Source: Niveispirillum lacus
Lineage (GTDB): Bacteria; Pseudomonadota; Alphaproteobacteria; Azospirillales; Azospirillaceae
Assembly (NCBI RefSeq): GCF_002251795.1
Contig: NZ_NOXU01000026.1
Coordinates: forward strand, 1 to 64,000
Reading direction: 5' to 3'
DNA length: 64,000 bases
Under the pieces are notes generated by a model. The model was not told the origin of the DNA. It saw only the letters and a list, made by a program, of their open reading frames with translations, and did not search any database. Positions 38,932-47,909 of the stretch are shown here, piece after piece (position 1 is the stretch's first letter; every line of letters starts with the position of its first letter). Both the position numbers and the translations under genes were made by a program.

Positions 38932-39519
38932 TCACAGAATCTGGCAGACATCTTCAAAATCGAAGCGCGGGCTGCGTTCAAACAGGCTGACAGGGTCGCC
39001 GTAACCCAGATTACAGATGAAATTGACCTTGAAGCGACCATCCGCGAAGAATTCGGCGTTGACCTTGCCCTGATCAAAGCCGGACATCGGACCGCAATCG
39101 AGACCCACGGCACGCGCCGCCAGCAGGAAATATCCCGCCTGCAGGGTGCTGTTTCTGAACGCGGTTTCAAAGGCCACATCCGGGTGGGAAAACCAGGGGC
39201 GGGCATCCACATGCGGGAACAGCCGCGGCAGATGATCGGCAAATTGTGTGTCATAGGCCAGGATGGCTGTGACCGGCGCCGACATGGTCTTGGCTAGATT
39301 GCCTGCAGAGAGGGCCGGCCGCAGCCTTTCTTTCGCCTCTGGCGTCGTCAGGAAGACGATCCGCAGGGGACAGCAATTGGCACTTGTGGGGCCCCACCGC
39401 AGTAGATCATGGATTTGGCGAAGGGTTTCCCCGCCGACCGGCCGGTCGGTGAAGCCATTATAGGTACGGGCCTGCCGGAACAATTGATCCAGCGCGGCAT
39501 CTGAAAGCATCTCACTCAT
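38932..39519 (-). CDS. Malonic semialdehyde reductase-like nitroreductase (RutE family)
   Basis: A 195-residue FMN-dependent nitroreductase-fold enzyme. The start [19 protein letters not shown] and [13 protein letters not shown] are characteristic of the RutE/HadB group that reduces malonic semialdehyde to 3-hydroxypropionate in pyrimidine degradation. [11 protein letters not shown] and [10 protein letters not shown] complete the family pattern. There is no rut operon here, so a physiological role in pyrimidine catabolism is not supported by neighbours; a general nitro or aldehyde reductase is equally possible. AAGGATGCGACA precedes ATG 39519. Confidence 0.9.
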   Translation of the reverse strand: MSEMLSDAALDQLFRQARTYNGFTDRPVGGETLRQIHDLLRWGPTSANCCPLRIVFLTTPEAKERLRPALSAGNLAKTMSAPVTAILAYDTQFADHLPRLFPHVDARPWFSHPDVAFETAFRNSTLQAGYFLLAARAVGLDCGPMSGFDQGKVNAEFFADGRFKVNFICNLGYGDPVSLFERSPRFDFEDVCQIL

Positions 39520-39618
39520 TGTCGCATCCTTGGCAGCAAGCGGCAGTCATGCCCGTGATATCGGTCATCACAGGCATGAGGGCAAGTCACAAGAACCACA
39601 TCCTGGTAAACAGCGGGT

Positions 39619-40716
39619 TCAGCGCCGCAGGCTGACCGGCACAACACCATGGTCGCGGGCCAATTCGGCCCGGGTGCGAGGCCCGACCACCTCTTCCATG
39701 TGATCCTCGCTCAACACCGCCTTGTCAAAATCAGACAAGGCGTTCGCCCGGATCAGCGACCGGATGGTCCGCAGATAATCTTCACCCCGTTCGGAATAGG
39801 CACCCAGAGAATTTACCAGCATCAAGCCCTCGACAGGCTTGTTCTGGCTGCGCAGGCTGGCCCGCATCTGCCGAAACTGCGTATAGGCACGGTGGGTGTT
39901 CAGATTGTGGATATAGCTTTCCACGCTGCCCTTCGGGTCATCAAATGACCGGAAGCGGTGGGTCTCACCCTGGCGGCGATTGCGCGGGACGATTCCCTCG
40001 TCCTCGGCCTTGAAGGTCAATTGCCCGAACAGGGCATTGCCTTTCTGAGCGAAACGGGAGGTGCCCCAGCCACTTTCTTCTGCCGCTTGAGCCAGGGCCA
40101 GGGAGACCGGAACGACATCCACCCGCTGCAAGAGCGCTTTTGTATTGACCTCGCCATCACCAGAAAGCCCGTAACGGATCGCCAGATCCGCCAGCCAGAG
40201 GCGGTCCTGTGGGGCCAGACCCTGGCCAGACTGCCGCAGGGCGTGCAACCGGCGAAGCCGGTCACGATCCAATTCAATCTGCTCATTGGCCAGCAAGATT
40301 AGGGGCAGCAATGTCTTGACGAACAAGGCTTTGCGGTCATCCGTCTTCTCCAGGGCCGTCATCCCGGTCGGCAGATCGGTCAGCACCAGGCGCGGCACCG
40401 CTGTTTCACCACTCCGTACCGCTTCGATCCGGTACTCACGGGAATGGAACAGGTCCAAGGTCGCCTTGGCTTCCAATGTGAAGGTCGGGTCATGGCGTGT
40501 GGTGGCCGCCGCTATCTCCACCGTGAAACCTGGGTCCGGGCGCAACACCGGCAGCAGGAATTCCCGCGCCGTCCTGTCCAGCGAACGGCTGGATGCGCTT
40601 ATGAACACAGTACCCGGAACAATCACAGTGATCAGCAGGAACAGGGCCGACAGGCCCCATATGCGGGCAGCCGTGCCGCGGGGGCCATCAAGGCCCTCGT
40701 TCGCGTCTGTCTGCAT
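39619..40716 (-). CDS. Bax-like glucosaminidase (GH73)
   Basis: A 365-residue exported protein with a single N-terminal membrane segment (about residues 19-40, ALFLLITVIVPGTVFI). The C-terminal domain has VPVSLALAQAAEESGWGTSRFAQKGNALFGQ, typical of the glucosaminidase fold of the Bax family, with the catalytic Glu in AAEESGWG. It continues with RSFDDPKGSVESYIHNLNTH. It probably cleaves peptidoglycan glycan chains during cell growth or division. This domain arrangement with an N-terminal anchor is common in Rhodospirillales. AAAGGA lies before the ATG. Confidence 0.88.
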   Translation of the reverse strand: MQTDANEGLDGPRGTAARIWGLSALFLLITVIVPGTVFISASSRSLDRTAREFLLPVLRPDPGFTVEIAAATTRHDPTFTLEAKATLDLFHSREYRIEAVRSGETAVPRLVLTDLPTGMTALEKTDDRKALFVKTLLPLILLANEQIELDRDRLRRLHALRQSGQGLAPQDRLWLADLAIRYGLSGDGEVNTKALLQRVDVVPVSLALAQAAEESGWGTSRFAQKGNALFGQLTFKAEDEGIVPRNRRQGETHRFRSFDDPKGSVESYIHNLNTHRAYTQFRQMRASLRSQNKPVEGLMLVNSLGAYSERGEDYLRTIRSLIRANALSDFDKAVLSEDHMEEVVGPRTRAELARDHGVVPVSLRR

Positions 40717-41032
40717 TGTGTTTCAATCCTTTACAGTCCAAGCCGAATGGACAAACAGCGCCGCCCTTTCAAGGCGCGCGTCCGTCATTTTGCCGGAGCA
40801 AACTCCGCACTTTGGCCCATGGCCCCTAATAAGGCCGGCCTGACAGCATCAATGGCCAGATCCCCCCTGCGGTCCCTTCCTGGGTTTCGCCGCAAGCAGG
40901 ATTTCATGCCGGTGGGGTCTAATTCCCCCGCAAAAGGGGGCCCCGACCCCCCCGGCACGCCATCTGTTGACGCTCTTTATCCCATTCCAATACGACCGAA
41001 TTAGGGCGCATTTTATGGAACGGATTTTTACC
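40717..41032. other. Intergenic region, no gene seen
   Basis: No convincing coding frame is present in this stretch of 316 bp between the NfuA-like gene and the Bax-like gene. It contains CCCCC-GCAAAA-GGGGG (40925-40940), a possible terminator-like stem. It also has an AT-richer section at about 40965-41030 with TTGACG at 40968. Confidence 0.55.
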
Positions 41033-41587
41033 TTACCGGATTTGCTGCACTTCGACAACCTCAGGAATGTAATAGCGCAGCATGTTCTCAATGCCGGCCT
41101 TAAGTGTCGCCGTACTGCTGGGGCACCCCGCGCACGCTCCCTTCATGGCCAGATAGACAACGCCCTTCTCAAAGCCATGAAAGGTGATATCGCCGCCATC
41201 CTGGGCCACTGCCGGCCGCACCTTGGCATCCAGCAATTCCTTAATCTGGGCTACGATCTCGTCGTCATCCTCATTCACCTGGTTATCATCTGCCTTGACC
41301 TGGGTCAAAACCGGCTTGCCGGTGGCAAAATGTTCCATGATGGCACCCAGAATGCCGGGCTTCATCACATACCAGTCGCGCCCGGCATCCTTGGTCACGG
41401 TGATGAAATCAGCAGCCAAAAACACACGGGTCACACCATCGACCTGAAACAGACGCTCAGCCAGGGGAGAGCGGGCGGCCGCATCGACCGCATCGGTGAA
41501 ATCCGCCGTGCCGGTACCCAGAACATCACGACCCGGCAGGAACTTCAGGGTTGCCGGGTTCGGCGTGTCTTCGGTCTGAATGAACAT
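41033..41587 (-). CDS. NifU/NfuA-type Fe-S carrier
   Basis: A 184-residue iron-sulfur cluster carrier. The N-terminal Nfu_N domain has MFIQTEDTPNPATLKFLPG, and the C-terminal NifU domain has VRPAVAQDGGDITFHGFEKGVVYLAMKGACAGCPSS with the CxxC cluster site. Such proteins deliver [4Fe-4S] clusters to targets such as aconitase. The gene is of normal size and a clear AGGACAG precedes the ATG. The ferrochelatase-like and hemE genes lie upstream on the same strand, with a 65-bp gap to the former. Confidence 0.94.
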   Translation of the reverse strand: MFIQTEDTPNPATLKFLPGRDVLGTGTADFTDAVDAAARSPLAERLFQVDGVTRVFLAADFITVTKDAGRDWYVMKPGILGAIMEHFATGKPVLTQVKADDNQVNEDDDEIVAQIKELLDAKVRPAVAQDGGDITFHGFEKGVVYLAMKGACAGCPSSTATLKAGIENMLRYYIPEVVEVQQIR

Positions 41588-41652
41588 GTTTTACTGTCCT
41601 GATCATGCCCCAGGGGCCTCACATGCGAACTTGGGGCCAATGGCCGGCATAA

Positions 41653-42687
41653 TCAAGCCATGCTCTGCCCATGCATGGCAGCCACCGCCATGCGGCGATG
41701 TGGACATTGGCCGCGATCATCAGGACAAAGCCGGCGACCAAACCCTGTACAGATCCCGGCCCGGCCGGCCAGTGCCTGTCGTACCAGGGGTGCCAGATCC
41801 TCTCCCTCACTCCAAAATGGTTGCGCCATACTGAAGGACAGGACACCGGCAGCCGCGGCCAATTCCTGCCATTCGTCCCGGTAAGCAGCCCAATTGGCCC
41901 GCAGCAGCGGCGATCGGGTCAGTGGCAGCACCGACAAGGACGGTGTACGGGTGCGGCGGATGGCCTGTTCCACGGTCTGCAACCCGCCCTCATCAAATCC
42001 CGGTACATCCAAGCGGGCGACGACGATACGCCCAACGGGCAGGTCCAGCAGCAGGGTAAGTTCCCGTGCAAGCCGTTCCATCTGCCATGCCAACGGATCC
42101 CCATCGGGCCAAGCCATACCGGGCGCCACCAGCAGCAGCGATCCTGTGCCCGACCGGCCCAATGCTACGGATGCTCGCTGTGAGAGGATACGCAGAATGG
42201 CTGGATCAATGGGATGACAACACAGGCTGCTGGTCGTCACACCAAGGCCGGCTGCCTGTGCCGCACGGTCCCAGACCTGCAGCGCCATCCCATTCAAACC
42301 ACCAGAAAAAAGCGGGGAAGGCGGAAGCAGCACCAGTCTGTCCGGTTGAAAGGCGGCCACATCATGGGCAATGGCAATGGCCGACGGTGACGCAAAAAGG
42401 CTGGCAGCAAAAACCCGTACAATACCCTCCCCCCATAGCGCGTTTTCCAGGCCTGTGATCAACGGGTCCACCGTCTGGGCCGTCAATTCATCCAGACTGA
42501 AATGCCGGCTCAGACGACGGGCGCGCAAAGCAATCAGGGCCCGTATCGGCAGGGAAGGGGGATGCCGATGGGCCGCCGTCAGCAAAGTCTGAAAATAGGG
42601 CAGAACCAGACTATCTGCCGCCGGTTGGCCCGGCTGCATCATGATGATGGCAATGCGGTCCCGAACAGAGTCTGACACCACCGGCAC
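41653..42687 (-). CDS. Ferrochelatase-like protein, active-site histidine not seen
   Basis: A 344-residue protein with the ferrochelatase (HemH) skeleton: LLPPSPLFSGGLNG resembles LPLYPQYS, and GDPLAWQMERLARELTLLL corresponds to the GDPYP...T helix. In active enzymes the helix is preceded by SAHGLP with the catalytic His, but here the segment is VAPGMAW, so the histidine is replaced. The later conserved acidic motif also cannot be recognised. The C-terminus ends with CTGFGRRLCPDDRGQC (C-x7-C-x6-C), recalling cluster-binding ferrochelatases. Position right after hemE (22-bp gap) is the usual hemH place. It could be an inactive paralogue or an altered chelatase; a true hemH may lie elsewhere. 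Confidence 0.7.
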   Translation of the reverse strand: MPVVSDSVRDRIAIIMMQPGQPAADSLVLPYFQTLLTAAHRHPPSLPIRALIALRARRLSRHFSLDELTAQTVDPLITGLENALWGEGIVRVFAASLFASPSAIAIAHDVAAFQPDRLVLLPPSPLFSGGLNGMALQVWDRAAQAAGLGVTTSSLCCHPIDPAILRILSQRASVALGRSGTGSLLLVAPGMAWPDGDPLAWQMERLARELTLLLDLPVGRIVVARLDVPGFDEGGLQTVEQAIRRTRTPSLSVLPLTRSPLLRANWAAYRDEWQELAAAAGVLSFSMAQPFWSEGEDLAPLVRQALAGRAGICTGFGRRLCPDDRGQCPHRRMAVAAMHGQSMA

Positions 42688-42708
42688 ACAAATTGTGGGA
42701 TTGAGTAA

Positions 42709-43773
42709 TCAATCCCTTGTGTCAGGTTTCCAATCCCGTATCAACCCGGCCAAACGAGATACGTTTTCCGGTGATGTTTCCTTAATAATGCCGTGACCCA
42801 GGTTAAAAATGAAGGGTCTGTTGCCAAGAGTTTCCAGCAGATCAAGGACGGCACGGTCCATGGCCTCGCCGCCGGCGATCAACAGAACCGGGTCCAGATT
42901 TCCCTGAACAGCAACCTTGTGCTGCAGGTGTTTGGCAGCCCACGACGCAGGTACACCCGGGTCCAGCGATACGGCATCCACACCCGCCTGTTCAACAAAC
43001 CCTTCCAGGTTCAGTCCCGCCGTGCGCGGAAAACCGATAATCGGCGTGCCGGGATGCCGTTCCTTCAACGCCGCCGTGATCCGCCGTGTCGGGGCCACAA
43101 CAAAACGCTGGAAATCAGGCGCAGACAGCGCACCAGCCCAACTGTCGAACAGTTGCACCAGTTCGGCACCGGCCTGGATCTGCATAGACAGATACTCAAC
43201 CGTCGCTTCCACCAGGATATCAATCAGCCGGTTAAAGCCGGCAGGGTCGGTATAGGCAAAACGCTTCACATGGGCGTATTCCTTCGACCCCCCCCCTTCG
43301 ACCATGTAACAGGCCACGGTCCAGGGCGAGCCGGCGAAACCAATCAGGGCCGTCCGGTCATCCAGAGCAGCCCGAATGCGTGATACCGTCTCGTACACAG
43401 GTGCCGCCCGCCGATGCAGCCCATCCAAGTCCAGCTTCAGCAGACCTTGCTGATCACGGATGGCATCCAGCACCGGCCCTTCGCCTTCCGCGAAGCGCAA
43501 GCCTTGCCCCAGTGCGTGGGGGATGATCAGAATATCGGAAAACAGAATCGCAGCATCCATGCCATAGCGGCGCAAGGGTTGCAGCGTGACCTCGCAGGCA
43601 AGTTCAGGGTTCATGCAAAGGTCGAGGAACCCGCCAGCCTGTGCCCGAACCTGCCGATATTCCGGCAAATAGCGACCCGCCTGCCGCATCAGCCAGAAAG
43701 GCGGGGGTGTTTGAGCCTGACCGGCAAGGGCGGCCAGCATTTTCTTCTTCGGTGCAGGAACGACAGAGTTCAT
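42709..43773 (-). CDS. hemE: Uroporphyrinogen decarboxylase
   Basis: A 354-residue enzyme that decarboxylates uroporphyrinogen III to coproporphyrinogen III. The substrate motif FWLMRQAGRYLPEYR and the catalytic Asp region ILFSDILIIPHALG are exact family patterns; the C-terminal FNLGHGIIKET is also typical. ATG 43773 gives MNSVVP; a GTG at 43779 is an alternative. It is transcribed away from the origin, as in Caulobacter, where hemE borders oriC. Confidence 0.97.
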   Translation of the reverse strand: MNSVVPAPKKKMLAALAGQAQTPPPFWLMRQAGRYLPEYRQVRAQAGGFLDLCMNPELACEVTLQPLRRYGMDAAILFSDILIIPHALGQGLRFAEGEGPVLDAIRDQQGLLKLDLDGLHRRAAPVYETVSRIRAALDDRTALIGFAGSPWTVACYMVEGGGSKEYAHVKRFAYTDPAGFNRLIDILVEATVEYLSMQIQAGAELVQLFDSWAGALSAPDFQRFVVAPTRRITAALKERHPGTPIIGFPRTAGLNLEGFVEQAGVDAVSLDPGVPASWAAKHLQHKVAVQGNLDPVLLIAGGEAMDRAVLDLLETLGNRPFIFNLGHGIIKETSPENVSRLAGLIRDWKPDTRD

Positions 43774-43799
43774 AGGCACAACCCGGATGACGGAGAGCG

Positions 43800-44000
43800 A
43801 TAAGGCTGCCGGACTTTATCCCAACACCTCTCTTAAAACTTAACTTTTTTAATGAAAGGATAGGAGAGGTAGTAGGTCCTGTGGATAACGGTAATTCCTT
43901 CTTGTCCGCATTTTTGTCCACAAACAGGGTCGATCCCAGGCTTGTGGACAAAAACTGTGGAAAACTTTCTGGATACCGATGCAAGAGCCGCGTGAATGCT
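43800..44000. other. Putative chromosomal origin of replication (oriC)
   Basis: The non-coding stretch between hemE and the PPDK regulator gene has an AT-rich section (about 43831-43860) beside four DnaA-box-like nonamers: TGTGGATAA at 43880-43888 (perfect box, reverse), TTGTCCACA at 43914-43922, TGTGGACAA at 43943-43951 and TGTGGAAAA at 43956-43964. The hemE side and the PPDK regulator side match the known Caulobacter origin (hemE-oriC-RP001), and genes on both sides run outward. The parABS cluster lies 16 kb away. The boundaries given are approximate. Confidence 0.88.
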
Positions 44001-44209
44001 GGGTTTACTGGGATCATTGCGATATGGGGACAATCCGGCTGTGCTGCCGGAGTCGTCCTTGATTCTCAGGTAAACTCCCAGATTTAATCCCAGCCCGCGC
44101 AACAGGGCCGATAAAGTCGGGCTTGCCAGGGATAGAAAAGCCCGGCTACGCATTTGAGGCGCGTTCACACACATCCGTCCCCGATATATCCCCAGGAGCG
44201 GTTCACAGG

Positions 44210-45121
44210 ATGCATCCCGGCGAACACCATGGCAGCCATATCAAGGCGCCCACTGCACCCCGGAATTTCCACCTGCATCTTGTCTCCGATGCGACGGGGG
44301 AGACGATCAATTCTGTCGCCCGCGCCTGTGTCAGCCAGTTTGATCAGGTGCATCCGATTGAGCATTTCTGGAACCTGGTCCGCACCGAGCGCCAGTTGGA
44401 CATGGTGTTGGAAGGTATCCGGGAAAATCCCGGTCTGGTGATGTTCACCCTGGTGAATGAGAAACTACGTCACAAATTGCAGGATACATGTCGGGAAATC
44501 GGCATTCCCAGCATTTCAGTGCTGGACCCGCTGATCAACGCGCTGGGCAATTATCTGGGCCTGCAGAGCCAGTCGAAACCGGGGCGCCAGCATGCCCTGA
44601 CCGCCGAATATTTCGGACGCATCGATGCCATGGATTTTGCCCTCAACCATGACGATGGGCAAAGCGCCTGGGCTCTGCATGATGCCGATGTTATTCTGGT
44701 CGGTGTCAGCCGAACATCGAAGACCCCGACCTGTATCTATCTGGCCAACCGCGGCATCAAGGCGGCCAATATCCCCTATGTGCCCAATTGTCCGCTGCCG
44801 CCGGAACTGGATCAACTGACCCGACCCTTGATCGTCGGGCTGACCAAGGACCCGGAACGACTGGTCCAGATCCGTCGCAACCGGCTGAAACTCCTTAACC
44901 AGGGTGACGACACGTCCTACACCGACCCCGAACGGGTAAGAGAGGAGTTGTTGGAAGCGCGGCGCCTGTTCACCCGTAAGGGCTGGGCAGTCATTGATGT
45001 GTCACGCCGATCAATTGAAGAGACGGCGGCTGAAGTGATGATGCTGCTGGCCCGTCGCCGTCCACAGGTGATCGCCGCTGCCGCCGCTGCCACTGGCGAT
45101 GTATCCAAGGGGAAGGATTGA
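44210..45121 (+). CDS. Pyruvate, phosphate dikinase regulatory protein (DUF299)
   Basis: A 303-residue kinase/pyrophosphorylase that switches PPDK (or PEP synthetase) by phosphorylation and phosphorolysis. Start FHLHLVSDATGETINSVARA and the P-loop GVSRTSKT (about 164-171) are standard DUF299 features. It is the RP001 homologue next to Caulobacter oriC. ATG 44210 follows AGGAGCGGTTCACAGG; the open frame extends to 44123, but the extra residues do not look conserved. Its stop overlaps the start of maf by one base (TGATG). Confidence 0.95.
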   Translation: MHPGEHHGSHIKAPTAPRNFHLHLVSDATGETINSVARACVSQFDQVHPIEHFWNLVRTERQLDMVLEGIRENPGLVMFTLVNEKLRHKLQDTCREIGIPSISVLDPLINALGNYLGLQSQSKPGRQHALTAEYFGRIDAMDFALNHDDGQSAWALHDADVILVGVSRTSKTPTCIYLANRGIKAANIPYVPNCPLPPELDQLTRPLIVGLTKDPERLVQIRRNRLKLLNQGDDTSYTDPERVREELLEARRLFTRKGWAVIDVSRRSIEETAAEVMMLLARRRPQVIAAAAAATGDVSKGKD

Positions 45122-45735
45122 TGTCTGTCTTCCTGACTTCTGAACCGATCATTCTGGCCTCTGCCAGCCCGTCACGCCGCCGCATGCTGGAAGCAGCGGG
45201 TGTGGAAGTACATGCCGAGGCAGCACGGGTGGATGAGGAAGAGATCAAATTGTCGGGCAAAGCCGCAGGCATGAAACCACCAGAAGTGGCCGAAGCCCTG
45301 GCTGACCTGAAAGCATCGAAGCTGGCCCGCAAATATACCGGTCCCTACATCGTGGGCGGTGATCAGATGCTGGAATGTGACGGGCACTGGTTCGACAAAC
45401 CGGTGGACCGTGCCGATGCCGCCAACCATCTGCGCCGGCTATCGGGCCGCACCCACACGCTATATTCTGCGGTGGTGGTCTTCCACAATGGTGCGCGGGT
45501 CTGGCACCATATCGATCATGCCACCCTGACCATGCGGTCCTTGTCGGATGATTTCATCGACCGCTATCTGGATGCTGCTGGGGATGCCGTGCTTTCCTGC
45601 GCCGGGTCCTATCAGGTTGAAGGGCTGGGGGCGCAACTGTTCAACAAGGTGAAGGGCGATCACTTCACCATCCAGGGCCTGCCCCTGCTGCCGCTGCTGG
45701 ATTTCCTGCGCGTGCGCAAGGTTCTACCGGCTTGA
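45121..45735 (+). CDS. maf: Maf-family nucleotide pyrophosphatase
   Basis: A 204-residue Maf/YceF-like septum-related protein that hydrolyses non-canonical or modified nucleoside triphosphates. Signatures are ILASASPSRRRMLEAAG, the IVGGDQML loop with its catalytic Asp, and QVEGLGAQLFNKVKGDHFTIQGLPL. ATG 45121 shares one base with the preceding stop codon, indicating coupled translation with the PPDK regulator. aroE follows at 16 bp. Confidence 0.95.
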   Translation: MSVFLTSEPIILASASPSRRRMLEAAGVEVHAEAARVDEEEIKLSGKAAGMKPPEVAEALADLKASKLARKYTGPYIVGGDQMLECDGHWFDKPVDRADAANHLRRLSGRTHTLYSAVVVFHNGARVWHHIDHATLTMRSLSDDFIDRYLDAAGDAVLSCAGSYQVEGLGAQLFNKVKGDHFTIQGLPLLPLLDFLRVRKVLPA

Positions 45736-45751
45736 AAGGGAGCCTGACTGA

Positions 45752-46597
45752 ATGCTGACGGGTAAGGGGCTGGTCGCAGGTGTCATGGGGTGGCCCATCA
45801 GCCATTCACGCAGCCCGCTGCTGCACGGGTTCTGGCTGCGCCAGTATGGCATTGATGGGGCCTATGTGCCGCTGGCCGTGCCGCCGGACCGCGCCGAACA
45901 GGCGATCCGGGCGCTGCCGGCCATGGGGTTTCGCGGCTGCAACGTCACCATCCCGCATAAGGAAGTGGCATTTCGTATCGTCGACCGGCTGGACAGCAGT
46001 GCCCGGCGTATCGGGGCCGTCAACACCATCATTGTGGCAGCCGATGGAACCTTGGAGGGTCGGAATACCGATGGCTTCGGATTTTGGGAAAACCTGATCG
46101 GCAGCGCGTCTGCCACCTGGTCGGTCTCCCGCGGGCCTTCTGTGGTCTTGGGCGCCGGGGGTGCGGCGCGGGCGGTGGTGGTGGCGCTGCTGGATGCTGG
46201 CGCGCCGGAAATCCGCCTGTTGAACCGCACACAGGCCCGCGCCGCTGAAATTGCTGCCGATCTCGGGGACGCCCGTATCAAGGTTGGTGCCTGGGATGGA
46301 CGCGACGCGGCACTGGACGGGGCCGTCCTGCTGGTCAATGCCACCAGCCAGGGCATGACGGGTTATCCACCGCTGGAGATCAACCTGTCCGCCTTGCCCC
46401 TGGATGCCATTGTCACGGACATTGTCTATGTCCCCCTGGTCACACCGTTGCTGCAGGCGGCGGCGGCACGGGGCAATCCCATCGTGGATGGATTGGGCAT
46501 GCTGTTGCATCAGGCGCGACCGGGTTTTCATGCCTGGTTTGGTACCGACCCGCAGGTCACCGATGACCTGCGCCGCTTCGTACTGGACCCGCGATGA
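45752..46597 (+). CDS. aroE: Shikimate dehydrogenase
   Basis: A 281-residue NADP-dependent enzyme that reduces 3-dehydroshikimate in aromatic amino acid synthesis. [13 protein letters not shown] and [13 protein letters not shown] with the catalytic Lys, plus the Rossmann motif [16 protein letters not shown], are clear. NRTQARA marks the NADP-specificity loop. GGGAG lies at a good distance from ATG 45752. Its last base overlaps the coaE start (ATGA, 46594-46597). Confidence 0.97.
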   Translation: MLTGKGLVAGVMGWPISHSRSPLLHGFWLRQYGIDGAYVPLAVPPDRAEQAIRALPAMGFRGCNVTIPHKEVAFRIVDRLDSSARRIGAVNTIIVAADGTLEGRNTDGFGFWENLIGSASATWSVSRGPSVVLGAGGAARAVVVALLDAGAPEIRLLNRTQARAAEIAADLGDARIKVGAWDGRDAALDGAVLLVNATSQGMTGYPPLEINLSALPLDAIVTDIVYVPLVTPLLQAAAARGNPIVDGLGMLLHQARPGFHAWFGTDPQVTDDLRRFVLDPR

Positions 46598-47217
46598 TCA
46601 TCCTGGGCCTGACCGGCTCCATCGGTATGGGCAAATCCACAGCCGCCGCGATGCTGCGCCGGTTGGGATGTCCGGTACATGATGCCGATGCCACCGTTCA
46701 CCGGCTTTATGCCAAGGGTGGCAAGGCAGTTGCGCTTGTACAGGCCTTGTTCCCCGATGTTGTTCAAAACGGGGCCGTGGATCGTTCGGCTCTGGCGGCC
46801 TGTGTTCTGGGCAAACCCGACGCCCTGAAGCGGCTGGAAGCCGTGGTGCATCCGCTGACCCGCGCCGATGCCGATGCCTTCTTGAAACGCTGTGCCCGGC
46901 GGCGGGTGCCGGTGGTGGTGATGGATATCCCGCTGCTGTTTGAAACAAAGGGCGAGCGTCGGGTGGATGCTGTCGCCGTGGTATCGGCTCCGCCCTGGCT
47001 TCAGCGCCAGCGGGTCCTGGCCCGCCCCGGCATGACCCCAGACAAGCTGGCCAATATCCTGGCCCGGCAGGTGCCTGACCGGGTGAAGCGGCGTCGGGCC
47101 GATTTTGTCGTGCCCACGGGCCTGGGCCGCTACTTGACCCTGTCGCTGCTGCGCCGCATCGTATTGGCCCTGAAGAACCGGCGGGGCCATGTCTGGTCGC
47201 CCGCACGAAAGGCCTGA
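46594..47217 (+). CDS. coaE: Dephospho-CoA kinase
   Basis: A 207-residue P-loop kinase for the last step of coenzyme A synthesis. The P-loop [12 protein letters not shown] (residues 5-16) and [11 protein letters not shown] are typical; [13 protein letters not shown] carries the conserved acid. The gene overlaps aroE by 4 bp and precedes dnaQ by 5 bp, in the origin-flanking operon. Confidence 0.97.
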   Translation: MIILGLTGSIGMGKSTAAAMLRRLGCPVHDADATVHRLYAKGGKAVALVQALFPDVVQNGAVDRSALAACVLGKPDALKRLEAVVHPLTRADADAFLKRCARRRVPVVVMDIPLLFETKGERRVDAVAVVSAPPWLQRQRVLARPGMTPDKLANILARQVPDRVKRRRADFVVPTGLGRYLTLSLLRRIVLALKNRRGHVWSPARKA

Positions 47218-47222
47218 ACCCC

Positions 47223-47909
47223 ATGCGTGAGATTGTCCTCGATACCGAAACCACGGGCATTGACCCGCTGAATGGCGATCGGGTCGTCGAAATTGGTTGC
47301 GTGGAACTGTTCAACCATGTGGCCACAGGCAAACATTACCACACCTATCTTAATCCTGAACGCGACATGCCAGCCGAAGCAGAGGCGGTGCATGGCCTGT
47401 CGGCCGCCTTCCTGTCCGATAAACCGCTGTTCCCCGCCATTGTCGGTGATTTCCTGGCATTCATCGCGGACGCCCCCTTGGTCATTCACAATGCGTCTTT
47501 CGATGTCGGTTTCCTGAATATGGAACTGGTGCGGATCGGCATGGGCAAATTGTCCAATCCAGTCGTCGATACCGTAAAGATCGCCCGTAAACGGTTCCCT
47601 GGCGCGCCGGCCAGCCTGGACGCTCTGTGCCGCCGCTTCGACATCGACAATTCCAACCGCACCCTGCATGGTGCCCTTCTGGACAGCCAGTTGCTGGCAG
47701 AAGTGTATCTGGAACTGATGGGCGGGCGGCAGCCGGATCTGGTTCTGGCGGGAAGCCCAGCACAAAACCGGGCGGCCCTGGATGCGGGGGTGATCCGCAG
47801 CGACCGTACCTTCCGGCCCGCCCGCCCGCATGCCCCGGCCCCGGACGAACTGGCGGCCCATGAAACCTTTGTCAAAGGTCTCAAGAACGCTGCCTGGCTG
47901 GCCTCCTGA
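47223..47909 (+). CDS. dnaQ: DNA polymerase III epsilon subunit
   Basis: A 228-residue proofreading 3'-5' exonuclease of the DEDDh type: IVLDTETTGIDP at residues 4-15 holds the first acidic pair, HNASFDVGFLN the second Asp, and HGALLDSQLLAEVYLEL the His and last Asp. The C-terminal region is long enough to contact the alpha subunit. It ends the PPDK-regulator-to-dnaQ unit. The SD is weak. Confidence 0.97.
   Translation: MREIVLDTETTGIDPLNGDRVVEIGCVELFNHVATGKHYHTYLNPERDMPAEAEAVHGLSAAFLSDKPLFPAIVGDFLAFIADAPLVIHNASFDVGFLNMELVRIGMGKLSNPVVDTVKIARKRFPGAPASLDALCRRFDIDNSNRTLHGALLDSQLLAEVYLELMGGRQPDLVLAGSPAQNRAALDAGVIRSDRTFRPARPHAPAPDELAAHETFVKGLKNAAWLAS

Noticed and set aside
43834-43852. TTAA repeats near oriC as CtrA sites
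   Set aside because: The TTAA pairs in this stretch have spacers of 3, 5 and 12, so none fits TTAA-N7-TTAA. They more likely reflect the AT-rich unwinding section.
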